64,000 bases of DNA from Gordionus sp. m RMFG-2023 (GCF_954871325.1 NC_088775.1:61853561-61917560), one strand, 5' to 3'. Shown: positions 25,101-33,875, counted from the stretch's first letter. Notes: generated by a model not told the origin, from the letters alone. Translations and numbers: made by a program.

Positions 25101-27527
25101 AAAAAAATTTTTAAATTCGGGCTCGGGTCGGGCTCGGGTTGCGAAAAAATTACTTTGCAGTTCTCTAATCTGAATTATGGAAATATTTTACAAATGACAA
25201 AGATAATTTTGCAAAATGCGTTATCTGAGGAATTTTAATTTCACGGAGAGGAATAATGAAAAATTCATTTAATACTACCAATATCCTTAAACTTTTTTTA
25301 ATTATTGTAGAAATAAAATAAAATGCATAATTCAATTTTTTGCATAAAAAATATTGATTTATTAATTAAATTTGGTTCAAAGAGGGGGGGGGGTGAAAAA
25401 TCAATATAAATATCGGATCGGGTTTGAACCAATATAGGAAAATATCGGATAGGTGAAAAATATATGGATCGGCAGAGCCCTAGTAGTTTAGTTAACTAAA
25501 TTAGTTTCTTTAGTCGGCTAAATTGTGCTTTAGTCTATTGAATTAGTTGCCAATGTATTCGCTAGTTTTTAGTCAAGTTACTCGACTACGTATGACTATT
25601 AGTCGTAGTCGGAAGAACTCGACAACAACACTACCTACCATGATTATTTAAAATATTCTTATATAATAAAAAAAAATCCTACATCTTTCAAAGAGAATCC
25701 CATGGATTCTAATCTCGACATATCGTTAATTTTGACACCATCGATCCATTCCGTTGTTAAAACCCTCTAATATACCATAAAATTCAAAAAAATATATAAA
25801 TTAATTAGTCACAAAAAGGATAATAGAAGAAGTTTGTATATTTTATTTTATATATTGAAGCCTGAGTACTCGACTAACAGTCACTTTTAAAACTATAATT
25901 TTAATTCCTTCCTTTTTTATGCCCAATAATTTTTATCGTTCTCATGGTAACAATTATAACTAGTTTATAAATCTAAGATGCATCCAAAAATTAACAATTT
26001 ATTACCATGCTACAATATTCCCATAAGACGGGTGGTACGTAAACGTATTTCAAATGTTTAAGATCGAACTGGCACCTTTCCGAATTTTTGCCCTCGTGAA
26101 CGAAATCGAGCTCCTGTGCTAGAGTGTCCTCTAATTCCTAGTATAAAAATAGTATACATAATATATATTTTTTTAAAAATATCTTTGCTTTTTATACTTA
26201 TATCGTTATCAATTTTCAAAGTTAAAAGAAACTCACTAACTTTCAAAAGACAATTCGCTGAATTAAAGATGACAATAATGTGCTTACATTTAGAATATTC
26301 TAGGAAAGCAACTTTTACAAGATTGGAAATTAAGAGGCTGGTTGCCTTGTTATAAAGCAAAATAAGACTAAAATACTGTATTATCAATGAGTAGAGAGAT
26401 GCACCGATACAGATTTGAAAAATTATAAACTTACGTCTAATATCCACTTGAAACCAAATTTGGGATGAATATAGGTCACCAACTCCATCAAAAATCTGAG
26501 AGCCCACATGTCACCATTGAACCTATCTCTTAGATCGATGTATTGAACCTATGAAATGTTTCAAATAAGATTAATTTAAAAAAAAATGTAATTTGAATAA
26601 GCTAATTTTTTAAAAAATTATCTGAATTAACTAATTGGAAAATCATATGATGAGAGTCAATTTAATTTTCACCTGATTCTTAAATTTTTAATTTCTACTT
26701 TATAAAATACAGTAAAAATGATTAAAAATTGACAAAATTTTTAGGTTAAGCTGAGAAAATTTAAAAAATATCTGGGTCAGACTGGAAATTTTTTAAATCC
26801 GGGTTTGTTCAAAAATTTAACACCTCTACAAGTCGTTGAGAGAAATTGTAAAAAATTATACCTGCAAGAAAATTTTTTATGTAGTTTTGCTTCATTATTT
26901 CCCATTTTTTAATCATTATGTAATAGATTTTAAACAGTCAAATGAGTTGTTTTGTTCTACTTTTAAAATAAATCTTATATTTACTCTAATAAAGAAACAA
27001 TTGAACGTAATTTTGTTTTTTAAGATATTATATTTATACCTTTTCTAAAATTATTTTGTAAAATTAATAGCTTTTAGAATAAAATAGGAAAAGTATAACC
27101 TCACATAAAAAAAAATTCACGAATTACAGTCGATTTCAGTTTAAAACTTAAAAAGGTATAATTTATGTCCACTAAATTCTTTAGTGTCTATTTTTAATAA
27201 CTAAAAAAATTATAATTAAAATATAAGATAATAACGCCAAAAAGCTTTCTGATATAGACTAAAAGTTTTAATTTTTATTATATGAAGCCAATGGTGGAGG
27301 ACTATATTTATCTTAATAAATAAAATAAATTAAGTAAAGATCTTAATTACGTTAAAATCATATAATACTTAATTAAAAAAAACCTTAACTGCTACACTCT
27401 TTCCATCGAAAGTTTCGGCCTTATGCACCTGAGCCAAACTGGCAGACGCGCGAGGTGTCATTTCAAATTCCTTGAAAATTTGGGAAGGTAATTTTCCTTC
27501 GAAATCTTCTTTGAATAAATCGTCCAC
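10112..27527 (-). CDS. ADCK5: ADCK5-like UbiB-family atypical kinase (5' end missing)
   Basis: A host gene on the minus strand. Exons (high to low): 27384-27527, 26435-26548, 26006-26137, 25683-25766, 17789-17870, 10574-10762, 10189-10483 and perhaps 10112-10151. All junctions are GT-AG and phases fit. The joined product keeps the ADCK-family motifs: the Ala-rich nucleotide loop (RASASLAQVH), the catalytic lysine (VAVK), ELDFVHEGKN, the catalytic loop HADPHPGN and the metal-binding VLDHGLY. Blocks such as VQYIDLRDRF, TLAQELDF and the C-terminal RNMNTIRAI with NRYIIMAK identify ADCK5 rather than ADCK1 or COQ8. The family acts in mitochondrial membranes and is linked to lipid or quinone biology; ADCK5's own substrate is not established. 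The KxGQ-bearing N-terminal exons were not found. Introns run from 90 bp to 7.8 kb, and the two largest hold many TEs. No in-frame stop is seen in the exons, so the gene looks functional. Confidence 0.9.
10189..10483 (-). CDS. ADCK5: ADCK5 exon: C-terminal domain
   Basis: It starts DYVSFAEILLQRPLRSFRSL, has a Ser-rich linker, then the conserved ADCK5 tail with KDMPKQMLLIMRNMNTIRAI and NRYIIMAKK. If unspliced at the end, the frame continues about 15 residues rich in Phe and stops at 10140. If the donor AA/GTATTT at 10188 is used, it joins the short exon at 10112-10151. Confidence 0.88.
10574..10762 (-). CDS. ADCK5: ADCK5 exon: metal-binding LDHGLY
   Basis: 189 bp coding ILIRKMDKSKTSLSCTPEI then VVLDHGLYDYLPPKDRLALC and ending YSNRLGVK plus the first base of GAT. 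LDHG replaces the DFG aspartate of ordinary kinases. The acceptor ACAAG and donor AAAG/GTTAAA give a 90-bp intron to the next exon. Confidence 0.92.
12337..12420. mobile_element. 84-bp hairpin MITE
   Basis: The ends TAGGGTGTCCTAGTTC and GAACCAGGACACACCCTA are inverse with small differences, and the inner halves AAGCTTTTTAGT and ACTAAAAAGC also pair. A related single end (GTGTGTCCTGGTTCGACAC) lies at about 11891. No clear target duplication. It is non-coding. Confidence 0.6.
12487..12859. mobile_element. Foldback MITE, near-perfect palindrome
   Basis: A 373-bp element flanked by an 8-bp duplication AATGTATT (12479-12486 and 12860-12867). The two halves are almost exact inverse copies: words such as TAGCGATTTTT, GGAGATATAAG, CCCCTAGTATCTATTAATAT and GATGATATTTCTTCC recur inverted. 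Only about 40 bases in the middle are unpaired. It has no coding capacity. The 8-bp duplication suggests hAT mobilisation. A transcript through this intron would form a long hairpin. Confidence 0.9.
13950..14430 (+). pseudogene. hAT transposase remnant, ZMYM1-like
   Basis: Read across three frames, it gives the N-to-middle part of the ZMYM1/DUF4371 hAT lineage: a segment like DAIKNA..FSVILDCTPDKLSE, then GSNMRGCYKGVKSRIFQIN, ALL-type linker and FMPCECHSINLLLDDMA, then QRIY.LF..STQRW. The longest open piece is 14133-14315. Several frameshifts and stops separate the blocks. A GC-rich end with CGGTCCGAGGG words at 14695-14770 may be its right end. Confidence 0.75.
14695..14770. repeat. GC-rich hAT-like subterminal region
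   Basis: Repeated GGTCC/GGACC words (GGACCGTGATCCGGTCCGAG, TCCAGTCCGGACAGTG) in an AT-rich background resemble hAT subterminal arrays in this window. The opposite end was not found, so the element's limits are unknown. Confidence 0.4.
15600..16180 (+). pseudogene. hAT transposase C-terminus, ZMYM1-like
   Basis: Conserved blocks in order: IEDFYKINIFTPLIDTFLFQ, LKERF, then PNIKTLLFILATLPISTCTN and ERSSSILKRLNPYFR. The last is the hATC dimerisation signature (LATLPVSTATAERSFSxLKR in relatives). The open frame 15992-16180 covers the end; the rest is interrupted by stops and frame changes. Its N-terminal half is absent from this element. Confidence 0.85.
16311..16650. mobile_element. hAT MITE with GGGCC repeats, nested
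   Basis: 340 bp with ends TAGTGATCTGTATCGGGCC and TTTTGCAGATCTCTA, internally like 9667-9993 and 38446-38777 (GCCCGAA and CGGGCC arrays around an AT core). The flanks share only ATAAG, so the target duplication has decayed. It sits inside the hAT at 15164-17092 and is therefore younger than it. Confidence 0.8.
17344..17599 (+). mobile_element. Possible solo LTR
   Basis: A 256-bp block starting TGTTATGATCGGGG and ending TTGACA. It has a TATA-like GATATAAAAGGG near 17478 and AATAAAA near 17545, the usual order in an LTR. No target duplication or second copy was seen, so the family is not assigned and the call is tentative. Confidence 0.3.
17789..17870 (-). CDS. ADCK5: ADCK5 exon: catalytic loop HADPHPGN
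   Basis: 82 bp coding IDTKLISMFGEQIFCTGF then VHADPHPGN plus one base of the next codon. It holds the catalytic aspartate of the DPHPGN loop. It is isolated between introns of 7.8 and 7.0 kb, which makes it easy to miss. The acceptor is TATTAG, the donor ACA/GTTAAT, in phase 1. Confidence 0.92.
18718..19085. repeat. Diverged arm of the long-TIR family
   Basis: It starts TGTATTCCATATCAAATCAA, like the terminus of the element at 27567-29716 (TGAATTCCATATCAAATC). The parallel continues through ATTTAAATTTTATTAAATAG and an AGTTCTAGGCTGGGACAAA block, which corresponds to AATCCTAGACTGGGATGAAC in the other element. No opposite arm is visible nearby. Confidence 0.6.
19095..20995 (-). mobile_element. 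Long-TIR DNA transposon, second subfamily
   Basis: The left arm starts GGGCCATTCCTCATCAAATC and GATTCGGCCGACTCC. Arms at about 19200-19690 and 20505-20990 are inverse copies: for example TTCCGAAATATACATTTTTA (left) against TAAAAATGTATATTTCGGAA (right), and GGTTTTGACATC with GATGTCAAAACC. The right terminus is cut off by a GGGCT-rich scrap near 21020. Between the arms lies a minus-strand piece resembling the N-terminus of the same transposase family (19772-20183). The arm at 41775-42160 has the same start (GGGTCATTCCATGACAAATC). Confidence 0.75.
19772..20183 (-). pseudogene. N-terminal fragment of long-TIR family transposase
   Basis: Two overlapping frames give LICSSCRQKLANNFYTLN, with a CxxC pair, followed by NINISLQSIGESYIIRKRL and a Lys-rich EKKYPKKKL. 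A CxxCR motif followed by a GES(P)xxKRxL block is what I recall at the N-terminus of the invertebrate DFSENY/FSDG protein family whose C-terminal parts occur at 21240, 28425 and 47160. A frameshift near 20000-20170 separates the pieces. The family link is inference from memory of related proteins. Confidence 0.5.
21240..21800 (-). pseudogene. C-terminal half of long-TIR family transposase
   Basis: The minus strand reads FSDGVVTQYKTF, then NHENDFGINADMYFFTTALG, KTPCDSLGDITKKLAVRASL and QRPYDNHILTP. Downstream come IPGMQKFHALVS and KLYSNS. These blocks recur in the elements at 28425-28960 (QYPYGYHILKI, KIYSNS) and 47160-47345 (FSDGAVTQYKN). Asp residues in FSDG and PCD are candidate catalytic acids of a DDD-type transposase; the third (DFSENY) lies upstream in the family. 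The reading frame is broken in at least two places. Confidence 0.7.
22328..23052. mobile_element. hAT with GTCAATTGAC subterminal repeats
   Basis: The ends CAGGGTTGTGCATTTGACC and ACGTGCCAACTCTG are imperfect inverses, and GTTTGATT flanks both sides (22320-22327 and 23053-23060). The right end carries repeated GGTCAATTGACC palindromes (22980-23040). A 68-codon minus-strand frame (22681-22887: YFLCPQYQEENSQVCDIIQE and NYVETRNNQF) may be a decayed transposase scrap; I cannot place it surely. At 725 bp it is non-autonomous. Confidence 0.88.
23588..25167 (+). mobile_element. hAT with transposase C-terminus
   Basis: The ends TAGAAAACTGCACGGGC and TGCAGTTCTCTA are inverse, with a perfect 8-bp duplication ATCTGAAT (23580-23587 and 25168-25175). 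Subterminal CGGGTCGGGCTCGGGTCGGG arrays lie at both ends. It encodes a C-terminal transposase piece (24393-24662). The 47553-48846 element is a relative that keeps an N-terminal piece instead. Both are deletion derivatives of a larger autonomous element. Confidence 0.92.
24393..24662 (+). pseudogene. hAT transposase, hATC dimerisation domain
   Basis: The frame reads DFSLWEADNAYSDASAEVDE, then DNILKWWKTNHYEFPNLSIL, ALKFLAIPASSAVKGRF. WW..N...FP.LS.LA..FL.IPASSA is the hATC signature. The expected ERxFS after the alanine is shifted, with a frame change near 24605. Downstream sequence (KPDKLDASLFIYHN in the next frame) is the usual hAT end. It is not functional alone. Confidence 0.85.
25683..25766 (-). 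CDS. ADCK5: ADCK5 exon: RVLTTEWIDGVKIND block
   Basis: 28 codons, RVLTTEWIDGVKINDMSRLE then SMGFSLKD, matching the ADCK hinge segment (RVLTxxFxxGxKVND). The acceptor is ATTAG, the donor GAT/GTAGGA. A 7.8-kb TE-filled intron follows. Confidence 0.9.
26006..26137 (-). CDS. ADCK5: ADCK5 exon: TLAQELDF block
   Basis: 44 codons starting ELEDTLAQELDFVHEGKNSE, then RCQFDLKHLKYVYVPPVLW and ending YCSM. The ELDF..EGKN segment holds the conserved glutamate and asparagine of the UbiB family. The acceptor is ACTAG, the donor ATG/GTAATA, in phase 0. Confidence 0.92.
26435..26548 (-). CDS. ADCK5: ADCK5 exon: VQYIDLRDRF block
   Basis: 38 codons, VQYIDLRDRFNGDMWALRFL followed by a segment ending HPKFGFKWILD. 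It continues directly from VAVK of the previous exon and is the best diagnostic block for ADCK5. The acceptor is CATAG, the donor GAC/GTAAGT, in phase 0. Confidence 0.92.
27384..27527 (-). CDS. ADCK5: ADCK5 exon: nucleotide loop and catalytic lysine
   Basis: 48 codons starting VDDLFKEDFEGKLPSQIFKE, then MTPRASASLAQVHKAETF and ending GKSVAVK. It contains the ADCK Ala-rich loop and the ATP-anchoring lysine of VAVK. The acceptor is CTCTTAG before GTGGAC; the donor is AAG/GTTTTT. It is in phase 0 at both ends. It is the most 5' exon I can identify. Confidence 0.92.
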
Positions 27528-27566
27528 CTAAGAGAAATTTTAAAAAATATTAATTAAAATATATAT

Positions 27567-29716
27567 GGTGAATTCCATATCAAATCGACAAAAAAAAGGC
27601 AATTCTCAACCCGACCCCCTACAATTTTTCTTAAATTTTGTATACTGGTAGTATATAATATAACTAAACTGTTTACCCGCTAAGATATGGCCGTTTAAAG
27701 CGCGGAAAAATGGTACATTTTTGACAAAATGCACCTCATTTATTTTCAAATATCTCGAGAAATAATTATGTTAGAAAAATAATTTAAATTTTATTAAGTA
27801 GCTTAATAATATTTCTTTAATATGACATAAAAATAAATATGATAGAAATTTGATTAATATCGAAAACCGGAAATGGCCATAGAAAAAAAAAGTATTTTCT
27901 TTGTCAAAATTTTTTTTCTGTAGAATATCACACTGCTTTATATTTGTACAAAATCCTAGACTGGGATGAACATTGGTTTAGGAGTTATGACTCTTTATAT
28001 GGCTAAAATTGAACAATTTTAACCAAAAATATCATCATATTTAAATTTAATGAATAGTTATGAAATAATGTTAATTTAAAAATTATGTCTAAATGACAGG
28101 CCCATATTTTTTTTTTAAATTTATCAAAATTTTTGAGAGGTGGCTAAGATAATGAGCTTTATTTAGCATAAAATAATCTACAATAATTAAAATCCAACAA
28201 TAATTTTCCCCCATAACTTTAAAATTAAAAGAAAGGCTTAATATATTCTTTGACGAGAATTCTATAGATTATATAACATTCAAATAATGGATAGTTGTTG
28301 ATCGAACTACCCTCGAAACACTAACAAAATCCGCCGACGAATTTGTAGATTATTTAATTGAATAATTAAACAATTTGATTTCTTGTTTATAGCTTCACGA
28401 TAATCATTAATTCGAAACTTATTAAAATTCAATTTAAATGTTGGAGAATTCTTAGTTATTGCAGACTTTTCAGAAAACTATGCATTTGTGGTGTGGGACC
28501 ATGCACAAAGATTTAATCAGATAAATAATCAGGCCACTATCCGCACTTTTATGATGAGGACAACATAATAAAACATGTAAATTTAGTGGTTATTTTAGAT
28601 TGTTTAAAGCCCAACGCATGTTTTATTTATTTAAAAAATTGATGGTATTCTTGAAGGAAAGATTTGATTGAGTGAAACGACATCTTATGGACCGTTATAG
28701 CAGCTCAAGCAAGCTTGCAATACCCATATGGATATCACATATTGAAAATAATGAAACTATTTAAATATGCAAGAAATAATATCTATGGGGTAAATTATAT
28801 ATTTGTGAGCAATAACGAATATATTAACATAGAAAGTCATCCTGGAAGCAGATTTTTGAGAGCAAAGAAAATGTCTGGAATACAAAGTTCCATGTTTTTA
28901 TTCCCCTAGGCGAAAACAAAAGTGAAAATTTATTCAAATTCTTTGGATGATTATAATATATGATATATTTTAATTATAAATTTTTGATTGTATTATATGT
29001 AATGCAATTTGAGGCAAATAAAAGTTATAAATATGTTTAGATTTATTTTGTCAAGTAACTTCGAAACAAAATTTAACTAAAGTGTTAAACATAGCTCATT
29101 ATCCTAGCCACCCCTCAAAAATTTTGATAAAGATAAAAAAAAATAAGAGCCTGTCATTTAGACATAATTTTTAAATTAACATTATTTCATAACTATTCAT
29201 TAAATTTAAATATGATGATATTTTGGGTTAAAATTGTTCAATTTTAGCCATATAAAGAGTCATAACTTCTAAACCCATGTTCATCCCAGATTAGAATTTT
29301 GTATAAATATAAAGCAGTGTGATATCTATCTACAAAAAAAAAATTATGAAAAAAAAATACCTTTTTTTCTATGGCCATTTCCGGCTTTGTACATCTAGTT
29401 TTCGATATTAATTAAATTTCTATCATATTTATATTTATGTCATATTAAAGAACTATTATTAAGCTACTTAATAAAATTTTAATTATTTTTCTAACATAAT
29501 TATTTCTCGAGATTTATAAAAACAAATAAGATGCTTTTTGTCAAAAATATACCATATTTCCGCCCTTTAAACGGCCATATATTAGCGGGTAAACAGTGTT
29601 GGAAGGTAAAATTTTATTTTTTTCTTAGTTATAGTATATACTACAAGTGTACAAAATTTAAGAAAAATTGAAGGGGGTCGGGTTGAAACCTTGGTTGATT
29701 TGATATGGAATTCACC
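27567..29716 (+). mobile_element. Long-TIR DNA transposon (DDD-transposase family)
   Basis: A 2.15-kb element with ends GGTGAATTCCATATCAAATC and GATTTGATATGGAATTCACC. The flanks are ATAT on both sides (27563-27566 and 29717-29720), compatible with a 4-bp duplication although the motif is self-complementary. The inverted arms are exceptionally long, about 600 bp each (27567-28170 and 29090-29716). Blocks such as AAACGGCCATAT, ATCCTAGACTGGGATGAAC and GTCTAAATGACAGGC pair across them. The central 0.9 kb holds plus-strand transposase remains (28425-28960). 4-bp duplications and DDD transposases are reported for the Sola superfamily; I suggest that affinity without proof. Confidence 0.85.
28425..28960 (+). 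pseudogene. Transposase remnant: DFSENY family
   Basis: The plus strand reads FNLNVGEFLVIADFSENYAF then VVWDHAQRFNQINNQATIRT. After breaks come NLVVILDCLKPNACFIYLKN and then AQASLQYPYGYHILKIMKLF, KYARNNIYGVNYIFVSNNEY and a tail KIYSNSLDDYN. ADFSENY is a strongly conserved block in a multi-copy invertebrate protein family, and its Asp is a candidate first catalytic acid. The FSDG and PCD blocks are missing here but survive at 21240-21800. Only 64 codons at 28715-28909 start at an ATG, and several stops and frame changes interrupt the rest. Confidence 0.7.
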
Positions 29717-29720
29717 ATAT

Positions 29721-30610
29721 GTTGATTTTATAAATTGAGATATAATGGAAAAGTTATATAAGAAATAATTACTAATATTATATTATTTTTACCAAAACCC
29801 TTAAGTGTTAAATATAAAGTATAGTTCTGTACCGATCCTAAACCTTGGTTCGGGACTCTTTTTCAGAACCCGAAAATATTCAGATTATGATTAGGATCCA
29901 TTTTTTAGTCATTTTATGTTTGATTTTTTTAAAACAAAATTTAAAAATATTAGGTTTTACGTCTAAACTTGCTGAACCCGTTGAATCACCCCCAAGTTTT
30001 AAAATTTTTGAACCTGGATCCACTGAACTCGGGGAAATTATGGTTGAGTTTAGAACCAGGTGGAGTATATCAACACCCTTAGGCAGCATACAAAGTGGAG
30101 ACGGATCTGATTTAAATGTCAAAAACATCAGATTTGGCAGCGCCCGACAAGGCATTCATAGTGATTTATTTTAATTTTTGGCTTATAATAAATTAGGCAT
30201 AATTTTATCTAAATGAACAAATATTCATTGAGGTAAAAGGTATGACCACCATCACATCAGAGAGAACCACGGGGGTATTAGGCGAAATATTTTCTAGAAA
30301 AATTATATATTATATTTGATCTATTATTCAAGAAGGAAAAGAATATTATAAACACTAAAAGATGTATAGAAAGAGCTTATTTTATTTTGTTACCCAAATT
30401 ACTTAAAAATGATGCCAAGTTTTATAAGAACTACTATATGCATACGAAAAGAGTGAATAGATTTCTCAATATAATATTCAAAATCCCACTATAAAATAGG
30501 AAACGTTTATTACATATGCGTCATATAAGAGATGAAATTACAAAAAAGAAATTAAATTTAATAAAGACTAATTATTACATAGAAAAGTTGATGATTACTC
30601 TGTGGTAAAT
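29721..30610. other. Stretch with no supported gene
   Basis: A plus-strand open frame at 29845-30174 has no recognisable domain. Its sequence is locally GC-rich (GGTTCGGGACTC, GAACCCG), which suggests the subterminal region of a hAT rather than a gene. The remainder to 30610 shows nothing recognised. Confidence 0.4.
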
Positions 30611-32390
30611 ACAGGCGCGTACGCAGGAATTTGGCCTGGGGGGGGGGGGGGGGTTAAACTTTTTTAAGAAATATTATTGTTATTTAAAAATATCAAGCAT
30701 AAATTTATTAGGACTAATAACTATTTATAATACACAATTTTAAATTATATGAATTATAAAATTATATATATAAACCGGGCCCGGCTATATATTTTAAAAC
30801 CAAATATTTGAAATTAGCTATAAAAATCAAAAATAATTTATTTAAAAATATCCGGGTCGGGCCTGAAAAATTTAATTTAAAAAAAACCGGGTCAAGCCTG
30901 AAAACTTTTTTTTAAAAAAACCCGGGCCAGGCCGAAAAAAAATTTTGAAAAAAATCCAGGCCGTGCCCTGAAAATTGTATCTCTGCAGGCCTCTGTTAAT
31001 CTTCTTAAAAAAGAGAATGTTATCTCATTAGTTTACTAATGGGAAGAGTTGCTAATATATATATATAATCATTTTAATACATTGGGAATAAAATCTAAAA
31101 TTGAAATTATACAAAGCATCCATAGCAATCTTTTAAACATAATTATTCAGCTAATAAGGCATCAAAAAATATTATTTTTTTTCTATCACCATCTGAAAAA
31201 GATTGGGAAGGCTTTTGTGGAAGTAATATCTGCAGATTGGTAAGTGCTGCATGATGAATTAAAAACCATTCATTTATTTGGATTATAGTTTTATAATACT
31301 TTTCTACTGATCTTATACTAATGTTTTGACGATGAGCTTGCCTTGCTGCAAATCGAGTGAGACAAATATTAAACACGTATAGCTCTCCTTTTGACTCAAC
31401 AATAACACATAAAATTGAAATTCTTTATCAACATTAGCCCTGATTTCCTTGAGTTCTAATAAAATGCTCTCCGCTATCTTCCTAATCAAGTCAATGTCAT
31501 GTTTTTGAAAAGTATTATATAAAATAGTTGTATAATTAAACAATGCATTCTAATGAGGAAAAAATTTTGGAATAAGTATCGAATCCAATAATTTCCTTGC
31601 TTCTGAGGAAATATTTCTTTCAGGCTACTGTGATATTTCAGTAATAGCCTTAATAATCGGCCCTTCTAACTCCATAAAAGCAGTTACTGCTTGATGGCTG
31701 AGACATCTCGTTAAACAAGCTTGCAATTTCTTTCTCCCTGTTGAACAAGGAGTTTCAGAAAAATTATTATTTGACTAGAAATATGAAAATGGTAGATAAA
31801 TATTACGCCACTAGAAATTTGAAAATAATATGTAAATATTACGCCAATGAAAACTTGAAATTGAAATTAATTATAAAAATAACTTAATAGATGAATGTGA
31901 TAAATAAATGAAATTAAATATATATTTAATATGAGATAGGAATAAATATTAACAAATATAAATTATTATAAACATTAATATTTTTGAAAAATATATCCGG
32001 CATCTGCATTTTTTGGCTTTGGGGGGGGGGGGGGATTTGTCCCCCTGCCCCCCCCCGCTGCGTACGGCAATGGGTAAATATAATAGTGTTTGTTAAAACT
32101 TGTACTTTATATATAAATTTTAAAGGCTCAAAAAATTCAAATTTCTATTTTGGGTCATTTAAGTGATTCATATGGTGGTTATATTCACTTTATATTTTTT
32201 AATTCACATTTATTTTAGTTTTTTATGTGCCGGTTTATATATATAATTTTTTTATAATTCATATAATTTAAAATTGTGTATTAGAAATAGTTATTAGTCC
32301 TAATAAATGTATGCTTGATATTTTTAAATAACAATAATATTTCTTAAAAAAATTTATTATTCCCCCCCCCCCCCAGACCAAATTTTTTGG
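30611..32390 (-). mobile_element. hAT composite with poly-G ends
   Basis: The left end ACAGGCGCGTACGCAGGAAT is followed by a 16-G run. The next 150 bp reappear inverted at about 32225-32375 (TTATTAGGACTAATAACTAT against ATAGTTATTAGTCCTAATAA), next to a C run and CCAGACCAAATTTT. A further GC-rich end (CCGCTGCGTACGGCAATGGG, 32057-32076) and a GGGCC-type segment (30775-30985) show that at least two other hAT fragments are nested inside. Minus-strand transposase remains lie at 31143-31770. No target duplication was identified. Confidence 0.65.
31143..31770 (-). pseudogene. hAT transposase fragment, ZMYM1-like
   Basis: Order on the minus strand: HQAVTAFMELEGPIIKAITE, SSEARKLLDSILIPKF, then AESILLELKEIRANVDKEFQ, then TRFAARQAHRQNISIRSVEK, YYKTIIQINEWFLIHH and LQILLPQKPSQSFSD. 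This matches the middle of ZMYM1/DUF4371 hAT proteins (LKEIRADxxxxF, then AxRQTxRxN and EEYY). The blocks are in different frames and interrupted by stops. The hATC end is absent. Confidence 0.75.
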
Positions 32391-32654
32391 TATTAATATT
32401 GAGATCTAAACCATATATTTATACTAATAAAAGTGGAAACACTTACCAGACATGTTATAATCTTATAACTAATTTTTATAATTTTAGAATAAGTTTTTAT
32501 GCTATTTCCTTATTACTTCATTTAATTACCTTTAAAAGATACCTAGCAAATGGGAATTCATATGTCACAATGTCATATGAATATAAACTAAGTATATACA
32601 ATAAAGCAAATAATAGGAGAAACAACCAAAGCATGATACCCATCATTGGAGATG

Positions 32655-32890
32655 TTTGAGGAAGTGGCTTAAAGCTTGCTCGTTTAGAGCCGCTTTTAAA
32701 AACGGCTAACTCTATATTTAAGTCAGAAAAAAATTGCCTAAGCCTCCAGATTTCGCTAATAGATGTCTAGACGTTTGTACCATCTATGAGCAAGATCTTC
32801 AGGCTTGCGTAATAATTTTCTGGATAAAATACTAAGTTAGCCGTTTTTAAAAATCGGCTCAAAATGAGCCGTTTAACAACACTAGAAATG
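32655..32890. mobile_element. Small TIR MITE
   Basis: Inverse blocks GAGCCGCTTTTAAAAACGGC and GCCGTTTTTAAAAATCGGCT flank an AT core, with AACTCTA/AAGTTAGC continuing the pairing. The right terminus GTTTAACAACACTAG has the CAACACTA form common at hAT ends. The left terminus is diverged and no clean target duplication is seen. It is non-coding. Confidence 0.6.
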
Positions 32891-33875
32891 TGGAACTTCC
32901 TTAACTGTATATGTTGTAATGTTATTTAAATAAATGCAAAAGCTAATTTTCATTTTAATATTATTTGATAAAACATGCATTTGTTGGGGAATATTGCAAG
33001 ACAAAAAGCCTCCAAATTCAGCAGGGACCCGGAGCACGAACCGCGAAACCATTATAAATATCTGAACATTAACCGTAACCAAACGGATATAATTATTTTT
33101 TAAAGGAGTGAAAAGATCTTTATAAAAAAACTTTAAACCGGTTTAAAGCAAAATAAAATTAATAATTCTGATTTTTTACATTTTCCTTGTGGTGTAATTA
33201 TATATTTAACCATATTTCCGTCGTTATTTATAATTTTAATTATTAAATGATCAAAATATATGTGTGATCTGATATCCTTAATAAAGTATGTATTAATTTT
33301 TTAACTATTACTTATATTTATCCACAATCTTTTAATTATAGAAAATATCTAAATAAACAATTTGTAGATTTTTGATTTACTTGTATTTATTAAATTAATT
33401 TAAGTATAATATCAGGCCTTTATTATAAATAATAAATTTGTGTTACATTATAAATTCTATTTAGTTTTTCAAATAATTTTAATATATTATATTTGTCTGA
33501 CCTCATTTTTTGTATTTATTTCTTATATCCTATTTTTTATGTTTTAGTATGCAAAATATCAAAATAGCCAATTTGATTTAGTTGCATTTATTTAATTAAT
33601 TATAATATCCCCACCCACCCTTGAATATGATAGTAGGCTAATTTATGAAGTTTATATTTTATATATTATTTATAAAATTTTGGCATTAGAATATATTTTA
33701 AAGTATTAATTTTCTTAGAGGAATAGTAAATTTTTAAATAATAATATCCATATACTTTACAACTTGGCAGTATTATCAATTTCAATTTTACAATATTTGT
33801 TTACACAAATCTCATTTTTTTTATAGTATTTAGGTTAATAATTAATAAAAATTTACTTTATTTGCTTTTAGAAAT

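Larger units (their letters stand above)
23242..25482. mobile_element. Non-autonomous hAT, second copy, with nested hAT
   Basis: The left end CAGGGCTGTTCCGATATTAA and right end ATCGGCAGAGCCC belong to the family at 4368-8927, in opposite orientation (GTTTTCCAAAAATATTGG and AATATCGGATCGGG words match). TAGTAGT stands on both sides, a near-complete duplication. Without the nested hAT (23588-25167) it is about 660 bp, the same size as the first copy, so this is a genuine small subfamily. A poly-G run lies at 25383-25393. Confidence 0.85.
17871..25682 (-). other. ADCK5: 7.8-kb ADCK5 intron filled with TEs
   Basis: The intron between the RVLTTEWIDG and DPHPGN exons. It holds arms of the long-TIR family (18718-19085 and 19095-20995), a transposase remnant of that family (21240-21800), a 725-bp hAT (22328-23052) and a nested pair of hATs (23242-25482). 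Nothing was recognised in 17871-18700 or 21850-22300. Confidence 0.8.

Noticed and set aside
26058-26507. 149-codon minus-strand open frame and the plus-strand frame across it
   Set aside because: They run through two ADCK5 exons and the intron between them in the wrong frame; the true exon frame gives the ADCK5 sequence.
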